A stretch of 64,000 nt of DNA from Ferrovibrio sp. Its GTDB lineage: Bacteria; Pseudomonadota; Alphaproteobacteria; Ferrovibrionales; Ferrovibrionaceae. Shown here piece after piece: positions 38,149-47,954 of this stretch. Every line of letters begins with the position of its first letter. The first letter of the stretch is position 1. The translations under genes and the position numbers were made by a program. The stretch is from the NCBI RefSeq assembly GCF_029255545.1, contig NZ_JANLJJ010000079.1:1-64000 (forward strand), in the 5' to 3' direction. The notes beneath the pieces were generated by a model. It was not told the DNA's origin, ran no database searches, and saw only the letters and a list, made by a program, of their open reading frames with translations.

Positions 38149-39648
38149 TCACCCACGTTCGCCACCCATCGATTCAAGATGGGTCATATAAGCTTTTGTG
38201 TATTCTATCACCCTGGCGTCCATTCGTCGAAACAGCCGCGTCGCTATATCGATGGCCACCGCCTGGGGTGAGCGGCCGGCAATGGCGATTTCCTCGGCCG
38301 CAACCCCATGCTGCTGCAGGGCAATCCGGATCGCGCCGATGAATTTCTCGATTTGGCTGGCGGTTAGTTCGTTCTTGCGGCTTGCGATGGCTGCCGGATC
38401 ATCGGTCAGGATGTAGGCATATGATGGTGGCGGAATAAGGCCGCAATGCAACTTGTAGTAGGCTCGAACAAGCCACTTTGGCTTGGGCGTTTCGACGATG
38501 TATTTGATCCGCACATCGTAAAGATAGCGGTCGGAAAACAGGATTTCCCCTTTCCCCCGGTAGCGATACAGGAAGCGTGAGAAGTTCCTGTTGTAATTTA
38601 TGAAATGGCTGTTCCAGACCCACAGGTCCTGCAGCCCTTCGGGCAGCAGGCGATAGATTGCACGTAATACCCGGTGCAAGGGGCCCGCTGCCTGGCCAGT
38701 TTGCGAGCTTTCTGCTGAGCCGGCCGCCGCCAGGGGTGCAGCAACCTGCCGGGGTGCGGCGGCAGCGGTTTCCCTGGGCCGGCGTCGGCCATGTTTCCAG
38801 CCCTCGCTGTGATGGAACATGTACAGGCCAATGGGCAGCCCAGTGAACAGGGCCTCCATTTCCCGGCAAGTTGTTGTTTTTCCAACGCCATCCGGTCCAT
38901 GCAGGGAAAAAAACTCATAGGACAGAATCGGCAGGAAGAACAGATATTTCACGCATAACATGGCGATTCGATCCCGCCAGGCAGGTGCAGGACTGCTGGT
39001 CCGGCGGGGAAGCGGCTTGGGGTCGGCCAGCCAGCGGCGGACGGCATCCGGCTCAAATCCCAGATCGGCGAGGATATGCAACGCTGCTTCCCGGGTGGCC
39101 AAAGCGAATGCATCGAGTGCGGCGATGTAACGGTCCGGCCGCGCCTTGCGAAGTGCTTGGAGCATTAGAAAGGCGCAATGCCATGACGGAACCGGCACGG
39201 GTAGGCCCGCTGCGGACGCGCGCGGGACCGTGGCGGGCAGGATGCTGACCTGGGCGGCCGGCTGCACGGCGAATTGCTTGGCCGGAATGGCGAGGTCGGG
39301 GCGGATTTCGATAAAGCAGTGGCGCCGAGCATCCGGAGGGCCGGCAAGGTCCAGGAGCAGGATATAGACCGAGCTGTCAGCTTTCCGGTGAAAGCACAGC
39401 AGCCCATCCTGCTCCGAAAGCTTGTGAACATGGCGCAGCAGCGAATCCCATTCGGCGGCATCACACAGCAGGTCCAGATCGAACGGCGCCTGCTTGGGCA
39501 AGCCCTCGAAGTCGCGGAAGAAAAGACAGGATGGCGAAATCGCGGTCCAGTCGCTCGCAGCCAGTTCCAGCAACAGGGCTTGGATGCGGGGTGAGAACGC
39601 CGCTTCGATAAATAACGCGCGGCGGCTATAATTAATTTGTTCAGACAA
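38149..39648 (-). CDS. nucleotidyltransferase-like N-terminus + thymidylate-kinase-like P-loop C-terminus
   Basis: FDLDLLCDAAEWDSLLRHV (NTase-like DxD) then SLHGPDGVGKTTTCREMEALFTGL and ILFSDRYLYDVR. Confidence 0.6.
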   Translation of the reverse strand: MSEQINYSRRALFIEAAFSPRIQALLLELAASDWTAISPSCLFFRDFEGLPKQAPFDLDLLCDAAEWDSLLRHVHKLSEQDGLLCFHRKADSSVYILLLDLAGPPDARRHCFIEIRPDLAIPAKQFAVQPAAQVSILPATVPRASAAGLPVPVPSWHCAFLMLQALRKARPDRYIAALDAFALATREAALHILADLGFEPDAVRRWLADPKPLPRRTSSPAPAWRDRIAMLCVKYLFFLPILSYEFFSLHGPDGVGKTTTCREMEALFTGLPIGLYMFHHSEGWKHGRRRPRETAAAAPRQVAAPLAAAGSAESSQTGQAAGPLHRVLRAIYRLLPEGLQDLWVWNSHFINYNRNFSRFLYRYRGKGEILFSDRYLYDVRIKYIVETPKPKWLVRAYYKLHCGLIPPPSYAYILTDDPAAIASRKNELTASQIEKFIGAIRIALQQHGVAAEEIAIAGRSPQAVAIDIATRLFRRMDARVIEYTKAYMTHLESMGGERG

Positions 39649-39748
39649 TCATCGACCCCAGGCGGATCTTTCCAGATGGTGTGTGCGGAAGGCGTGCGGG
39701 CGGCCTCCCGAAGCTGTCATGATGCAGGGCTCTCAAGACCAACGGTCA

Positions 39749-40501
39749 TCATTTCTTGATGGAAAACACGCCGACGATCGCAGTGATTTCCCGCCGGTAG
39801 TCTTCTTCGGTTGCTTCCTGCCGGAAGTACCAGTTGAGGATATTGTCCTTGATCGGTGCGACGATCTCGTCGAGCTGGTTGATTCGGTCGCGGCTTCCCA
39901 GCTCGTAACCGTGGTATACGGCACCCTCTTCATAGGTTTTGGAATGATAGGACTCGCCGATGGCGAGGATCCCTCCTGGCTTCAGGACGCGCACCATTTC
40001 CGCCAGCGCCTTGGGGCGATTGTCGCTGTATCCCAGCGTCCAGCCGCACACGATCACGTCAAAGGACGAGTCGGGGTATGGCATCGCATGCATATCGCCT
40101 ACATCGATGCGCGGCGAGTATGAAAATAGGTCAAGCCCGTGGATATTCGACCAGGAGAATCCGTATCCCGCCAGCGCGAGCAACTCGCCTTCGGCTCTGG
40201 GCCCGATCGACAGCGTTTTCGCGAAAGGCAGCTGGGTGGCAACGTATGATATCGCGGTAACCGGCCGCGCCAGCATGTGAATGCGATTATCAACGTGAAG
40301 GCTTTTTCCGATTTTCTTGAAGTTATAGTCGAGCGTGTTGGCGCCCAGATTGCGGTCGTCGCCGCTGAAGCGCCGCACCCGACGGAGAATCAGTGCATAT
40401 AAAACATAGCGAAACGCGGAAACGGCGATGCGGATTTCCCGCACCAGAAGAAACTGCTGCAGTCGCCGGACAAGGCCGGCGAGCTTTGACGTCTGTTCCA
40501 T
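39749..40501 (-). CDS. class I SAM-dependent methyltransferase
   Basis: IGPRAEGELLALAGYG...GDMHAMPYPDSSFDVIVCGWTLGY...MVRVLKPGGILAIGE. Start MEQTSKLAG at 40501. Confidence 0.8.
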   Translation of the reverse strand: MEQTSKLAGLVRRLQQFLLVREIRIAVSAFRYVLYALILRRVRRFSGDDRNLGANTLDYNFKKIGKSLHVDNRIHMLARPVTAISYVATQLPFAKTLSIGPRAEGELLALAGYGFSWSNIHGLDLFSYSPRIDVGDMHAMPYPDSSFDVIVCGWTLGYSDNRPKALAEMVRVLKPGGILAIGESYHSKTYEEGAVYHGYELGSRDRINQLDEIVAPIKDNILNWYFRQEATEEDYRREITAIVGVFSIKK

Positions 40502-40544
40502 ATGGATAAAGCCTTCGAAGATTGGGTGGAATACGTGTTTTGGG

Positions 40545-41462
40545 TTAGGGGTATCGGTGCCAGACCAGCTGCTTTTCCTCGGGGCGCGGGATTTCGTCCC
40601 AGACATCAGAATCTCCGGCAGCCGGCGTGAATTTCAGGCCGAGAAGATCACGCTGTTTGCCGGGAGCCGGAATGCCGGCACGGTGCAGGGTGCGTCTGGT
40701 GTTCAGCAGCCATGCATCGCCCCTGCGGCCGACGAACTTGATGACCTCGGCCCTGCCTTCGGCAATGTTCTCCAATGGCGTCAGGTCGCGCGATTTGTAT
40801 TCATGTTTCATCAGCGCCCGGGTGGTCGGGCGGCTGATGCACCAGGTGGGGCCGTTTTCTTCGGAAACATCCGACATCAGAATCAGGATGGACAGGATGG
40901 ATGTCTTCCCGGAGTCATTGTGCCAACGTTCGGAATATCGCTCTCGTTCGACGAGATCTGCCTCGGGAATGTGAAAATTGCGCCAGAAGTCCGGCTTGTA
41001 GACTCTAACGAAAGATCCGAAATAACTACGCAACACCGAGCGTAATTCGTCATTCAGGAACTCGCGCACCTCGGGCATGCTGTGCAGGACGTCGCGGGCC
41101 GCGATATTCAGAAGGCCGCCATCGCGATTTCTTTGCGTGACAACATTGTCGATCGCGATGTTCTGCGCGAAGCGTTCCTGCATCCGGTCGATCAGCTCGG
41201 CAGGGTAGCTCCAGGGGGCCTTGACATAGCCGACCTGATCAATTGCCTGCGCAACCGGATGGGTGCCGACCTGTTCCGCGAAGGGACCGTTGCGCCGCGA
41301 ATTCCAAAGCTCCAGGTTGCCATAGACATTTTGCTTCATACCGGCATTGTTGCCGAAGAGGTGTCGGCTCAAAGCAAGGGCAGGTCCAGAATTCATTGGG
41401 TCGCCAGCATACTGGCGGATGCGATCAAGGTTTTCTTTCAGCATTGACGTTGTCTCCTGCAC
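40545..41462 (-). CDS. PhyH-like 2OG-Fe(II) oxygenase-like protein
   Basis: RWHNDSGKTSILSILILMSDVSEENGPTWC and WLLNTRRTLHRAG give a possible HxD...H triad. Confidence 0.55.
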   Translation of the reverse strand: MQETTSMLKENLDRIRQYAGDPMNSGPALALSRHLFGNNAGMKQNVYGNLELWNSRRNGPFAEQVGTHPVAQAIDQVGYVKAPWSYPAELIDRMQERFAQNIAIDNVVTQRNRDGGLLNIAARDVLHSMPEVREFLNDELRSVLRSYFGSFVRVYKPDFWRNFHIPEADLVERERYSERWHNDSGKTSILSILILMSDVSEENGPTWCISRPTTRALMKHEYKSRDLTPLENIAEGRAEVIKFVGRRGDAWLLNTRRTLHRAGIPAPGKQRDLLGLKFTPAAGDSDVWDEIPRPEEKQLVWHRYP

Positions 41463-41535
41463 TGCTGAACTGGCGATCGATGATACCGTGGCCTTGGGTA
41501 AAAACGGCGGTATTTCCGCGCCTGCCCGGATACGG

Positions 41536-42843
41536 CTAGCTGGCTGCTGAGGTTGCGGTTGATGGGGCGACGGCCTGAATCGCGCGAATTTCTAGCTGCA
41601 ACTCCTGGAATGTGGCGCTGATATGCCGTGGCAATTTATGGTAGTTGCGGTTGTAGTGGAAATTCTTGTGCCGGCGATCCCGTAGCATCAGCCTTCGATA
41701 CAGCAGGTCATCAATAAACCCCAGGAGGGCGAGCGGCAGGCCGGCCTCGCGGTGCAGCTTTGTCCCATGCTGCACAACAAGGCGATGGATTGCTTCCAGA
41801 ACTTGCAGCGTCGACGGCCGGCCGCAGGGAAGTCCGCAATAGTCGCTGATCTGCTGGTCCATCACGGGCCGACGGATCGACAGGTTTGGTGCGTCACGGA
41901 CGAGTTCGATAGCCTCGTCGATCGTATTCGGCACATAGGCGGATTCCAGCCATTGCCGGCAGACAATCGCGAAAACCGCATTGTATTCATACATGTCGGT
42001 GATGCGGTCGACGTTTATAAAAGGCACATTCAGAAGATAGGCTTCGACATAAGCGGTGGAGGTTGGGGATACAAGCGCCCGCTGCTTGATGATCCACTCA
42101 GAGATATCGAGGCTGTCATCGATCGATAGGCGATCGCTGTATTCTTTGCCGAATGATGGGATTACGTATTTATGATATGAAGAAATATCCTCAAGCGGGT
42201 GGGGGCGGATGCTGATGCTGAAATCGGTTTCTCGCAATATGCGCGATATAATAGTGTGTTGAGCGTGGTACGCGAGGCAGGAGTTTATTGTCGAGTCCAG
42301 GTTGGATTTCACGTGCAGGCCGCGAATGGCGGGAACGCCCTCGTGGTTGTTGATTGAGGGATAGCGCGTGATTATGCCGATCGAATTCCTGGCGCTGATT
42401 GGCGGCGCGCTCTTCCGCATATGCTCGAGCAAGTCAAACTTCGGGGAGCTGACGACATGGAGCTTGCTGACATCGCTGGTCGGCATCAGCCTCCTGACTT
42501 CGTCGCCGAGTATGGGGCCCCAGGCAAGAATGAGATCCAGGGCGTCGTAATAGGGCTGATTCTTTTCCCAGAACGTCGCCCACGAATTGTATTCAGGCTG
42601 ATAGCCTTCAGCATCGAGGAAAACCACGAGCGCGCCCGGAAGTATTTCCCGCGCCTGATGCGCGGAGCCTGCGGTCTGCGTGATGACGACATGCGGCTTC
42701 CACCAGCGTAGGGTGCGTTGGAAGTTATGCACGCTGCATATAAACGTTTCATAGCCAAGCTGCTGCAGGCCCATTTCGACCAAGGCAGACATGCCTATAT
42801 CCCGGCGGACGGTGTGGGCGCGGATGAGGACGCGAGGTTTCAT
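41536..42843 (-). CDS. surface-carbohydrate biosynthesis protein (GT-B-like, uncharacterised)
   Basis: MKPRVLIRAHTVRRDIGMSALVEMGLQQLGYE...VSPTSTAYVEAYLLNVPFINVDRI. Start 42843. Confidence 0.55.
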   Translation of the reverse strand: MKPRVLIRAHTVRRDIGMSALVEMGLQQLGYETFICSVHNFQRTLRWWKPHVVITQTAGSAHQAREILPGALVVFLDAEGYQPEYNSWATFWEKNQPYYDALDLILAWGPILGDEVRRLMPTSDVSKLHVVSSPKFDLLEHMRKSAPPISARNSIGIITRYPSINNHEGVPAIRGLHVKSNLDSTINSCLAYHAQHTIISRILRETDFSISIRPHPLEDISSYHKYVIPSFGKEYSDRLSIDDSLDISEWIIKQRALVSPTSTAYVEAYLLNVPFINVDRITDMYEYNAVFAIVCRQWLESAYVPNTIDEAIELVRDAPNLSIRRPVMDQQISDYCGLPCGRPSTLQVLEAIHRLVVQHGTKLHREAGLPLALLGFIDDLLYRRLMLRDRRHKNFHYNRNYHKLPRHISATFQELQLEIRAIQAVAPSTATSAAS

Positions 42844-42906
42844 GTTGTGCTGGTCCGAATAAAAATGGCGGCGTCTGGAACGAAGCAAGGCGCTAGGCGC
42901 CCGCGC

Positions 42907-43812
42907 TCAGACAGCCATGATCCGCCTTAAGTGGAACAAGTCGGTGGATGCGTCGTTCTTTCCGTCTATTGCAGACGGGCATACCTGAACATCATGGCGC
43001 TTCAGCCTGGCGATGATTGACTCGGAATAACAATGCGCCAGGCCTTCCGGGTAGGAGTAATGCTTGGGTGAAACCGCGGCATTGTCGCGCAGCAGCTCCA
43101 GTGAGTGGGCGATTTCATATTCAAGCTCATCTTCGGTGAGAAACGAGAGAATGGCGTGGCTGTGCGAATGCCCGCCGACGACAAAGAGTGGATGGCCGTG
43201 CAGTCTGGCGACTTCGTCCCAATCCATTTTCCTGTCCAGCAAGTTTTCCGATGCCCATGTCTCCGGCAGCCCCAGTTGCCGTTGAATATCGCTGGCTAGG
43301 TCGTCCATACGAATTTTCCGGTCACTTTTTACATGCCGCCGAATCTCGTCCAGCAACTGCCGCTTGCTGTCCGCATCCGAGAAATGGGCATCATTGCGCC
43401 ATGGCAGATGCAGCAGCCCGGAGGCTGTTTCTTCAATCGCCCATTCGATCCGATCAACCCATGACATCCGGTTGGACTGAATGAAATCGGTTGTCACATA
43501 GAATGTTGCAGGTATCGACAGGTCGGCGAGGACCGGCGCGGCCACAGTCAGGTTGTTCAGAAAGCCGTCATCGAATGTCACGGCAAAACTTCTGGGGGGA
43601 AGCGGTTCGCCCGCAGCGTGATGCGAAGCGATGTCATCCATGGATACCGGATTGCCGCCGGCAGAAATAAGCTCCTTCAGCTTGCCGGCAAAATAGTCTT
43701 TCTCTAGGTGCTTCCGCGTGTAGTTCCGAACCTGCGCCACTTGCTTCTCGATCACACCGTGGAAAAGGAAGATGACAAACTTGTCCTCCTGCAGGTGCTG
43801 CGCGTAATCCAT
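42907..43812 (-). CDS. polysaccharide deacetylase family protein
   Basis: FAVTFDDGFLNNLTVAAPVLADLSIPATFYVTTDFIQ; HSHSHAILS. Start MDYAQHL overlaps the formyltransferase stop. Confidence 0.9.
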   Translation of the reverse strand: MDYAQHLQEDKFVIFLFHGVIEKQVAQVRNYTRKHLEKDYFAGKLKELISAGGNPVSMDDIASHHAAGEPLPPRSFAVTFDDGFLNNLTVAAPVLADLSIPATFYVTTDFIQSNRMSWVDRIEWAIEETASGLLHLPWRNDAHFSDADSKRQLLDEIRRHVKSDRKIRMDDLASDIQRQLGLPETWASENLLDRKMDWDEVARLHGHPLFVVGGHSHSHAILSFLTEDELEYEIAHSLELLRDNAAVSPKHYSYPEGLAHCYSESIIARLKRHDVQVCPSAIDGKNDASTDLFHLRRIMAV

Positions 43813-44522
43813 CACAGGCTCCCAGTGTATCGAGCGAAGTGCTCGATGCATACCGACTTCAGTGCCGCTGGCATGAATGAATAATACCGGCCTGATTGGC
43901 GTTGCGGCCGGGTCAGCAGGTGGCCAGTCGACTCAAGCTGGTGGATGGCCAGCCGGGCCAGCGTCACGCATGTTTCGGTGTTGGCCTTGCGTAACTGATG
44001 CAAGGCCGCGTCAGGGCGGATGTCAATGGGCAGGCAGGCAAGAATATCCCCGGTGTCGAGCCCGGTGGCCACCCGATGCAGGCAGGTGGACAAGGCATAA
44101 AAATCGCGATGCCATATGGCCCAAAGATGCGTGTCAAGGCCGCGATACTGCTCGGGATCTCCGCCGTGCAGATTCAGCAGGTGGTCGCCACCGGCTGCGA
44201 TAATCTCCGACCGCAGGCGACCAGTGCCGAAGGTTATGCAGATATCAGGCGAATGGCTGGCCAGCAGCTTTATGCTCTCAGGAGCATTGATGTCCTCGAA
44301 AGATCTGGTGTCTGCAACGTCAGCCAACTGCACCTGGCGGCCGTTAAACCATGCCTCACATTCGAAGATGTCGCGCTCCGTTTCGAAGTGATGTGCGGTT
44401 TCGTATGGCGGAGAGACTCTCTTATGCTCGGCCAGAGTCAATACGTCGTGGCCATCCGCCACCAGCGTCTGCGCAAAATAGGCATGATGCGGCGTTTCGG
44501 TGGTTAGGAGGCATATCCGCAT
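43812..44522 (-). CDS. formyltransferase-family protein
   Basis: LNLHGGDPEQYRGLDTHLWAIWHRDFYALSTCLHRVATGLDTGDIL (N-10-formyl-THF transferase-like HGG/D motifs). Confidence 0.8.
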   Translation of the reverse strand: MRICLLTTETPHHAYFAQTLVADGHDVLTLAEHKRVSPPYETAHHFETERDIFECEAWFNGRQVQLADVADTRSFEDINAPESIKLLASHSPDICITFGTGRLRSEIIAAGGDHLLNLHGGDPEQYRGLDTHLWAIWHRDFYALSTCLHRVATGLDTGDILACLPIDIRPDAALHQLRKANTETCVTLARLAIHQLESTGHLLTRPQRQSGRYYSFMPAALKSVCIEHFARYTGSL

Positions 44523-44546
44523 TGGCTCTGGCCCACGCTTCCGCTG

Positions 44547-45434
44547 TCAGCCGACGAGACGACGCGTGTCGATCCGGCGCAATTTTTCGCGGATCGGAAC
44601 TTCGCTGGGGTATACGACTTTCTCGCCATTGCCCAAGGCGGTTTCGATCGTGCGGATGTCGCGCACGAGGCGATGGAAGCCCTGCGGCTCAACCGACGCA
44701 GCCTGGTCACTGCCCCACATGGCGCGATCGAGCGTTATATGGCGTTCGACCATGCAGGCGCCAAGCGCCACTGCCGCGGCGCTGGTGCTCAGGCCAACTT
44801 CGTGACCGGAATACCCGACTGGCACGCCGTAGCGCTCCGTCAGCATCGGAATGCAGCGCAGATTGAGTTCCTCGGGTTTTGACGGGTAGGTGCTGGTGGC
44901 ATGAAGGATAATCAGCCCTTTTGTGCCCAGTATTTCGACGGCGTGGTCGATTTGGGCCAGGCTGCTCATGCCCGTGGAAAGAATGATTGGGCGACCGGTA
45001 TCCCTGTGCCGCTTCAGCAGGCCGTCATCCGTCAGGCTGGCCGAGGCGATTTTATAGCAGGGCGGATTGAACGCCTCCGTGAAGTCGACGGAGGCCTCAT
45101 CCCAGGCGGAAACAAACCACAGGATGTTTTTGCTGCGGCAGTAGCTGTCAACTTCCTTATAGGCATCAAGCCCGAATTCCAGGCCGTATTTGAGGTCGCC
45201 ATTCGTGCGACCGAACGGATTCTCGCGTTCACGGGCAAGCTCCTCCGCCGTGTAAACCACATCGACGGTACGCTTCTGGAACTTGACCGCGTCGCAGCCG
45301 GACTCGACGGAAGCATCAACCAGCCTTTTGGCGATTTCCATGTCGCCATTGTGGTTGATGCCGATTTCCGCGGTTACAAAACAGGGGTGACCGGGGCCGA
45401 CCAAGCGGTCGCCAATGCGGACAGGGTCAATCAT
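44547..45434 (-). CDS. NeuB-family synthase lacking a C-terminal SAF domain
   Basis: VTAEIGINHNGDMEIAKRLVDASVESGCDAVKFQKR; ILSTGMSSL; GYSGHEVGL; VERHITLDRAMWGSDQAAS; ends at about 295 aa. Confidence 0.88.
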   Translation of the reverse strand: MIDPVRIGDRLVGPGHPCFVTAEIGINHNGDMEIAKRLVDASVESGCDAVKFQKRTVDVVYTAEELARERENPFGRTNGDLKYGLEFGLDAYKEVDSYCRSKNILWFVSAWDEASVDFTEAFNPPCYKIASASLTDDGLLKRHRDTGRPIILSTGMSSLAQIDHAVEILGTKGLIILHATSTYPSKPEELNLRCIPMLTERYGVPVGYSGHEVGLSTSAAAVALGACMVERHITLDRAMWGSDQAASVEPQGFHRLVRDIRTIETALGNGEKVVYPSEVPIREKLRRIDTRRLVG

Positions 45435-45495
45435 GGCTGTATCCTTCTTCTGGTGCTGTATGGGTTGATTTCGCGCCGAGGCGCATGACGGAGTT

Positions 45496-46326
45496 TCAGG
45501 TTGTAGTCCAGCCGCCATCGACAACCAGGGCCTGCCCGGTCATGTAGCTGCTTGCGTCGGAGGCGAGAAACAGGAGAGCGCCAACCAGTTCCGAAGGCGA
45601 CCCGATGCGGCCGAGACAGGTTCTGTCGCGCAGCCGATCAAGGAAGGGGTCGGCCTTGCCAACGCTGTTGGCGCCGGCATCTTCCGTATTGGAGAAAGGT
45701 CCTGGGACCAGTGCATTGCACCTTACTCCCTTGCGGCCCCAGAACGAAGCTGTGTAGCGGGTCAGGGCCAGCATTGCCGCTTTTGCCGCGGAATAGCCGG
45801 GAGGATTCAAAAAGCTTGTTCCCTCGTACAGCATCGGGCTCGGGGCGACGATTCCATACATGGATGAAATGTTGATGATATTGCCTTTACCGCGCTGGCA
45901 CATTGCCCCGCCAATGACGCGACTGGCCAAAGCTGGCCAGTAGGCGCCGGCCATCAGGTTGCGCGACCATTGCTCGAAGTCAGCCTTGTCGAGTGAGCCC
46001 TCTGTCGTGTTGAAGCCGGTGGCGGGGCCAAGCTCGTGCGCATTGTTGATCAAGATATCGATCGGTCCGATCGTTGTGAGTTCAGACTCAAGTCGAGTTA
46101 GGTCATACATGTCGAGCAGTTTCACCGTTATTCGGCGCTCCGAATAACGTGCCCGCCATTCATCGGCAGTTGCATTAAGCTTATCAGAGCGACCCAGCAC
46201 GACCAGATCGCTGCCATTGGCCAGCAGCGCTTCACAAAAAGTGCGTCCAAGGAATCCGCCTGCGCCGGTGACGAGCGTGGTCTTATGCGCCAGAGAGAAT
46301 ATGTCGCTGGCTAGGTTATTCACCAT
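45496..46326 (-). CDS. SDR-family oxidoreductase
   Basis: TLVTGAGGFLGRTFC, YSAAK, LVPGPF, YMTGQALVVDGGW. Confidence 0.9.
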   Translation of the reverse strand: MVNNLASDIFSLAHKTTLVTGAGGFLGRTFCEALLANGSDLVVLGRSDKLNATADEWRARYSERRITVKLLDMYDLTRLESELTTIGPIDILINNAHELGPATGFNTTEGSLDKADFEQWSRNLMAGAYWPALASRVIGGAMCQRGKGNIINISSMYGIVAPSPMLYEGTSFLNPPGYSAAKAAMLALTRYTASFWGRKGVRCNALVPGPFSNTEDAGANSVGKADPFLDRLRDRTCLGRIGSPSELVGALLFLASDASSYMTGQALVVDGGWTTT

Positions 46327-47147
46327 ACCGTCCGCCCCCCGTCGATAATAATGTTCTGGCCCGTCATGTATCGTGAGGCATCAGACAGCAGGAACGTCAC
46401 GGCTCCGTTGTATTCATCCGAACTGGCCATGCGCCCCATCGGAATCAGTCCGGTTAGGCGCTGGACAAATTCATCGGGCTGGCCATTGAAGATTCCGCCG
46501 GGAGAGAGGGCATTGCACCGGATGCCCTGGTCGGCCCAGTACGTGGCGAGGTAGCGCGTCAAGCCGACCAGTCCCGCCTTGACGACAGAGTAAGTTACGG
46601 GCTTTACCGGCTGCTGTTCTTTCGGGCGGGAGGCCTGTTGGTACAGCCGTTGATCAGGTGCGATAACCGAGAGATCGGAGGCAATGTTCAGAATGACGCC
46701 GCTACGGCGGGCAGCCATCGCGGCGCCAAAGACGCGACTGCAGATGAACGCGCCGGTCAGGCCGACAGCAATGTCATTGAGCCAGACATCCATTGGGAAG
46801 TTTTCCAGGCGCGAGAACTCGATGCCTCCGCCATCTTCAACCTTGGGGTTGTTGGCGGCATTATTGACAAGGCCATCGATGCGGCCATATCGCCGCTGCA
46901 GGCTGGCGCAGACCGCTTCAATCTCCGATGGTGCAGTTATATCGCAGGCAAAAGCCGGGATCTGCCGGCCATGACGCTTACCAATCTCGGCCGCGGCGGC
47001 TTCGGCACGATCGCGGTTGACATCAAGCAGCACTGGAAGCCCCCCTGCCGAAGCAATCGCTTCGGCATGCTGGCGCCCGAGCAGGCCGGCGCCGCCGGTG
47101 ACGATGATGACGCGATCACTTAAATCAAAAGGGTTCGATGTCTGCAC
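46320..47147 (-). CDS. SDR-family oxidoreductase
   Basis: IIVTGGAGLLGRQHAEA, YSVVK, YMTGQNIIIDGGRT. Confidence 0.9.
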   Translation of the reverse strand: MQTSNPFDLSDRVIIVTGGAGLLGRQHAEAIASAGGLPVLLDVNRDRAEAAAAEIGKRHGRQIPAFACDITAPSEIEAVCASLQRRYGRIDGLVNNAANNPKVEDGGGIEFSRLENFPMDVWLNDIAVGLTGAFICSRVFGAAMAARRSGVILNIASDLSVIAPDQRLYQQASRPKEQQPVKPVTYSVVKAGLVGLTRYLATYWADQGIRCNALSPGGIFNGQPDEFVQRLTGLIPMGRMASSDEYNGAVTFLLSDASRYMTGQNIIIDGGRTVW

Positions 47148-47171
47148 GTTATGCTCTGATCTGAAGGCGCA

Positions 47172-47948
47172 TCAATGGCCACCGCGGGTCTGCCCGCCAT
47201 CAGCCACGATGCATGAGCCGGTAATGAACGAGGCTCGGGCGGATGCCAAGAATACCACTATATCGGCAATTTCCTCAGGGGACGCAAAGCGATTGAGCGG
47301 CACTTCCCGTTCGATATATTCCTGCACGGCAATAGGGTTTTCTTTCAGTTTTCTGTCCCATGTTCCGCCGGAAAAAAGAACATTACCCGGCGCTACGCAG
47401 TTTACGCGGATGCCGTGCGGGCCGACCGCCCGGGCGAGATTCTTGCAGTAGCTGGCGATCGCCGACTTCGCAACCGCGTAGGCAATCGGCGCGCCAATGC
47501 TTTCCTGCCCGGCGATGGATCCGATCATCACCACGTTACCATCTCCAGCCTCAATCATCCGCGGCAAGGCGGCTTCGACCAGCCCGATGCCAGGCCATAG
47601 ATTCCGTTGCAGCATCTCCGTCCACTCATCAGCCGGGATGGCCCAGCCGGCTGTGCCGCGCCCAGATCCGGCATTGGCGACTACGCAATCGATGCGGCCC
47701 CACTGCCCAATTGCCTCTGTCATCAACCGGTTGCATGCGGTTCGATCCGTCAGGTCGCCGGCTATCGCCATAACGCGATCGGCCCGCCCGCGACCAAGTT
47801 CTTCGCGCGCCGCCTCGAGGTCGGTTTCGTTGCGTCCGGTCAGAACAACTCTGGCGTTTTCGTCGAGGAACGCCGCGGAAATCGCTTTGCCGATGCCGCG
47901 AGAAGAACCGCCGACAATAATCGTCTTGCCTGCCAGAACGAGGTCCAT
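47172..47948 (-). CDS. SDR-family oxidoreductase
   Basis: IIVGGSSRGIGKAIS, YAVAK, FITGSCIVADGGQT. Confidence 0.9.
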   Translation of the reverse strand: MDLVLAGKTIIVGGSSRGIGKAISAAFLDENARVVLTGRNETDLEAAREELGRGRADRVMAIAGDLTDRTACNRLMTEAIGQWGRIDCVVANAGSGRGTAGWAIPADEWTEMLQRNLWPGIGLVEAALPRMIEAGDGNVVMIGSIAGQESIGAPIAYAVAKSAIASYCKNLARAVGPHGIRVNCVAPGNVLFSGGTWDRKLKENPIAVQEYIEREVPLNRFASPEEIADIVVFLASARASFITGSCIVADGGQTRGGH

Positions 47949-47954
47949 TGCGGA

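Noticed and set aside
38083-38150. 8-bp inverted repeat gaacgcca/tggcgttc in the 38050-38149 gap
   Set aside because: Short, spaced by ~50 bp and partly inside the coding 3' end; could easily be chance.
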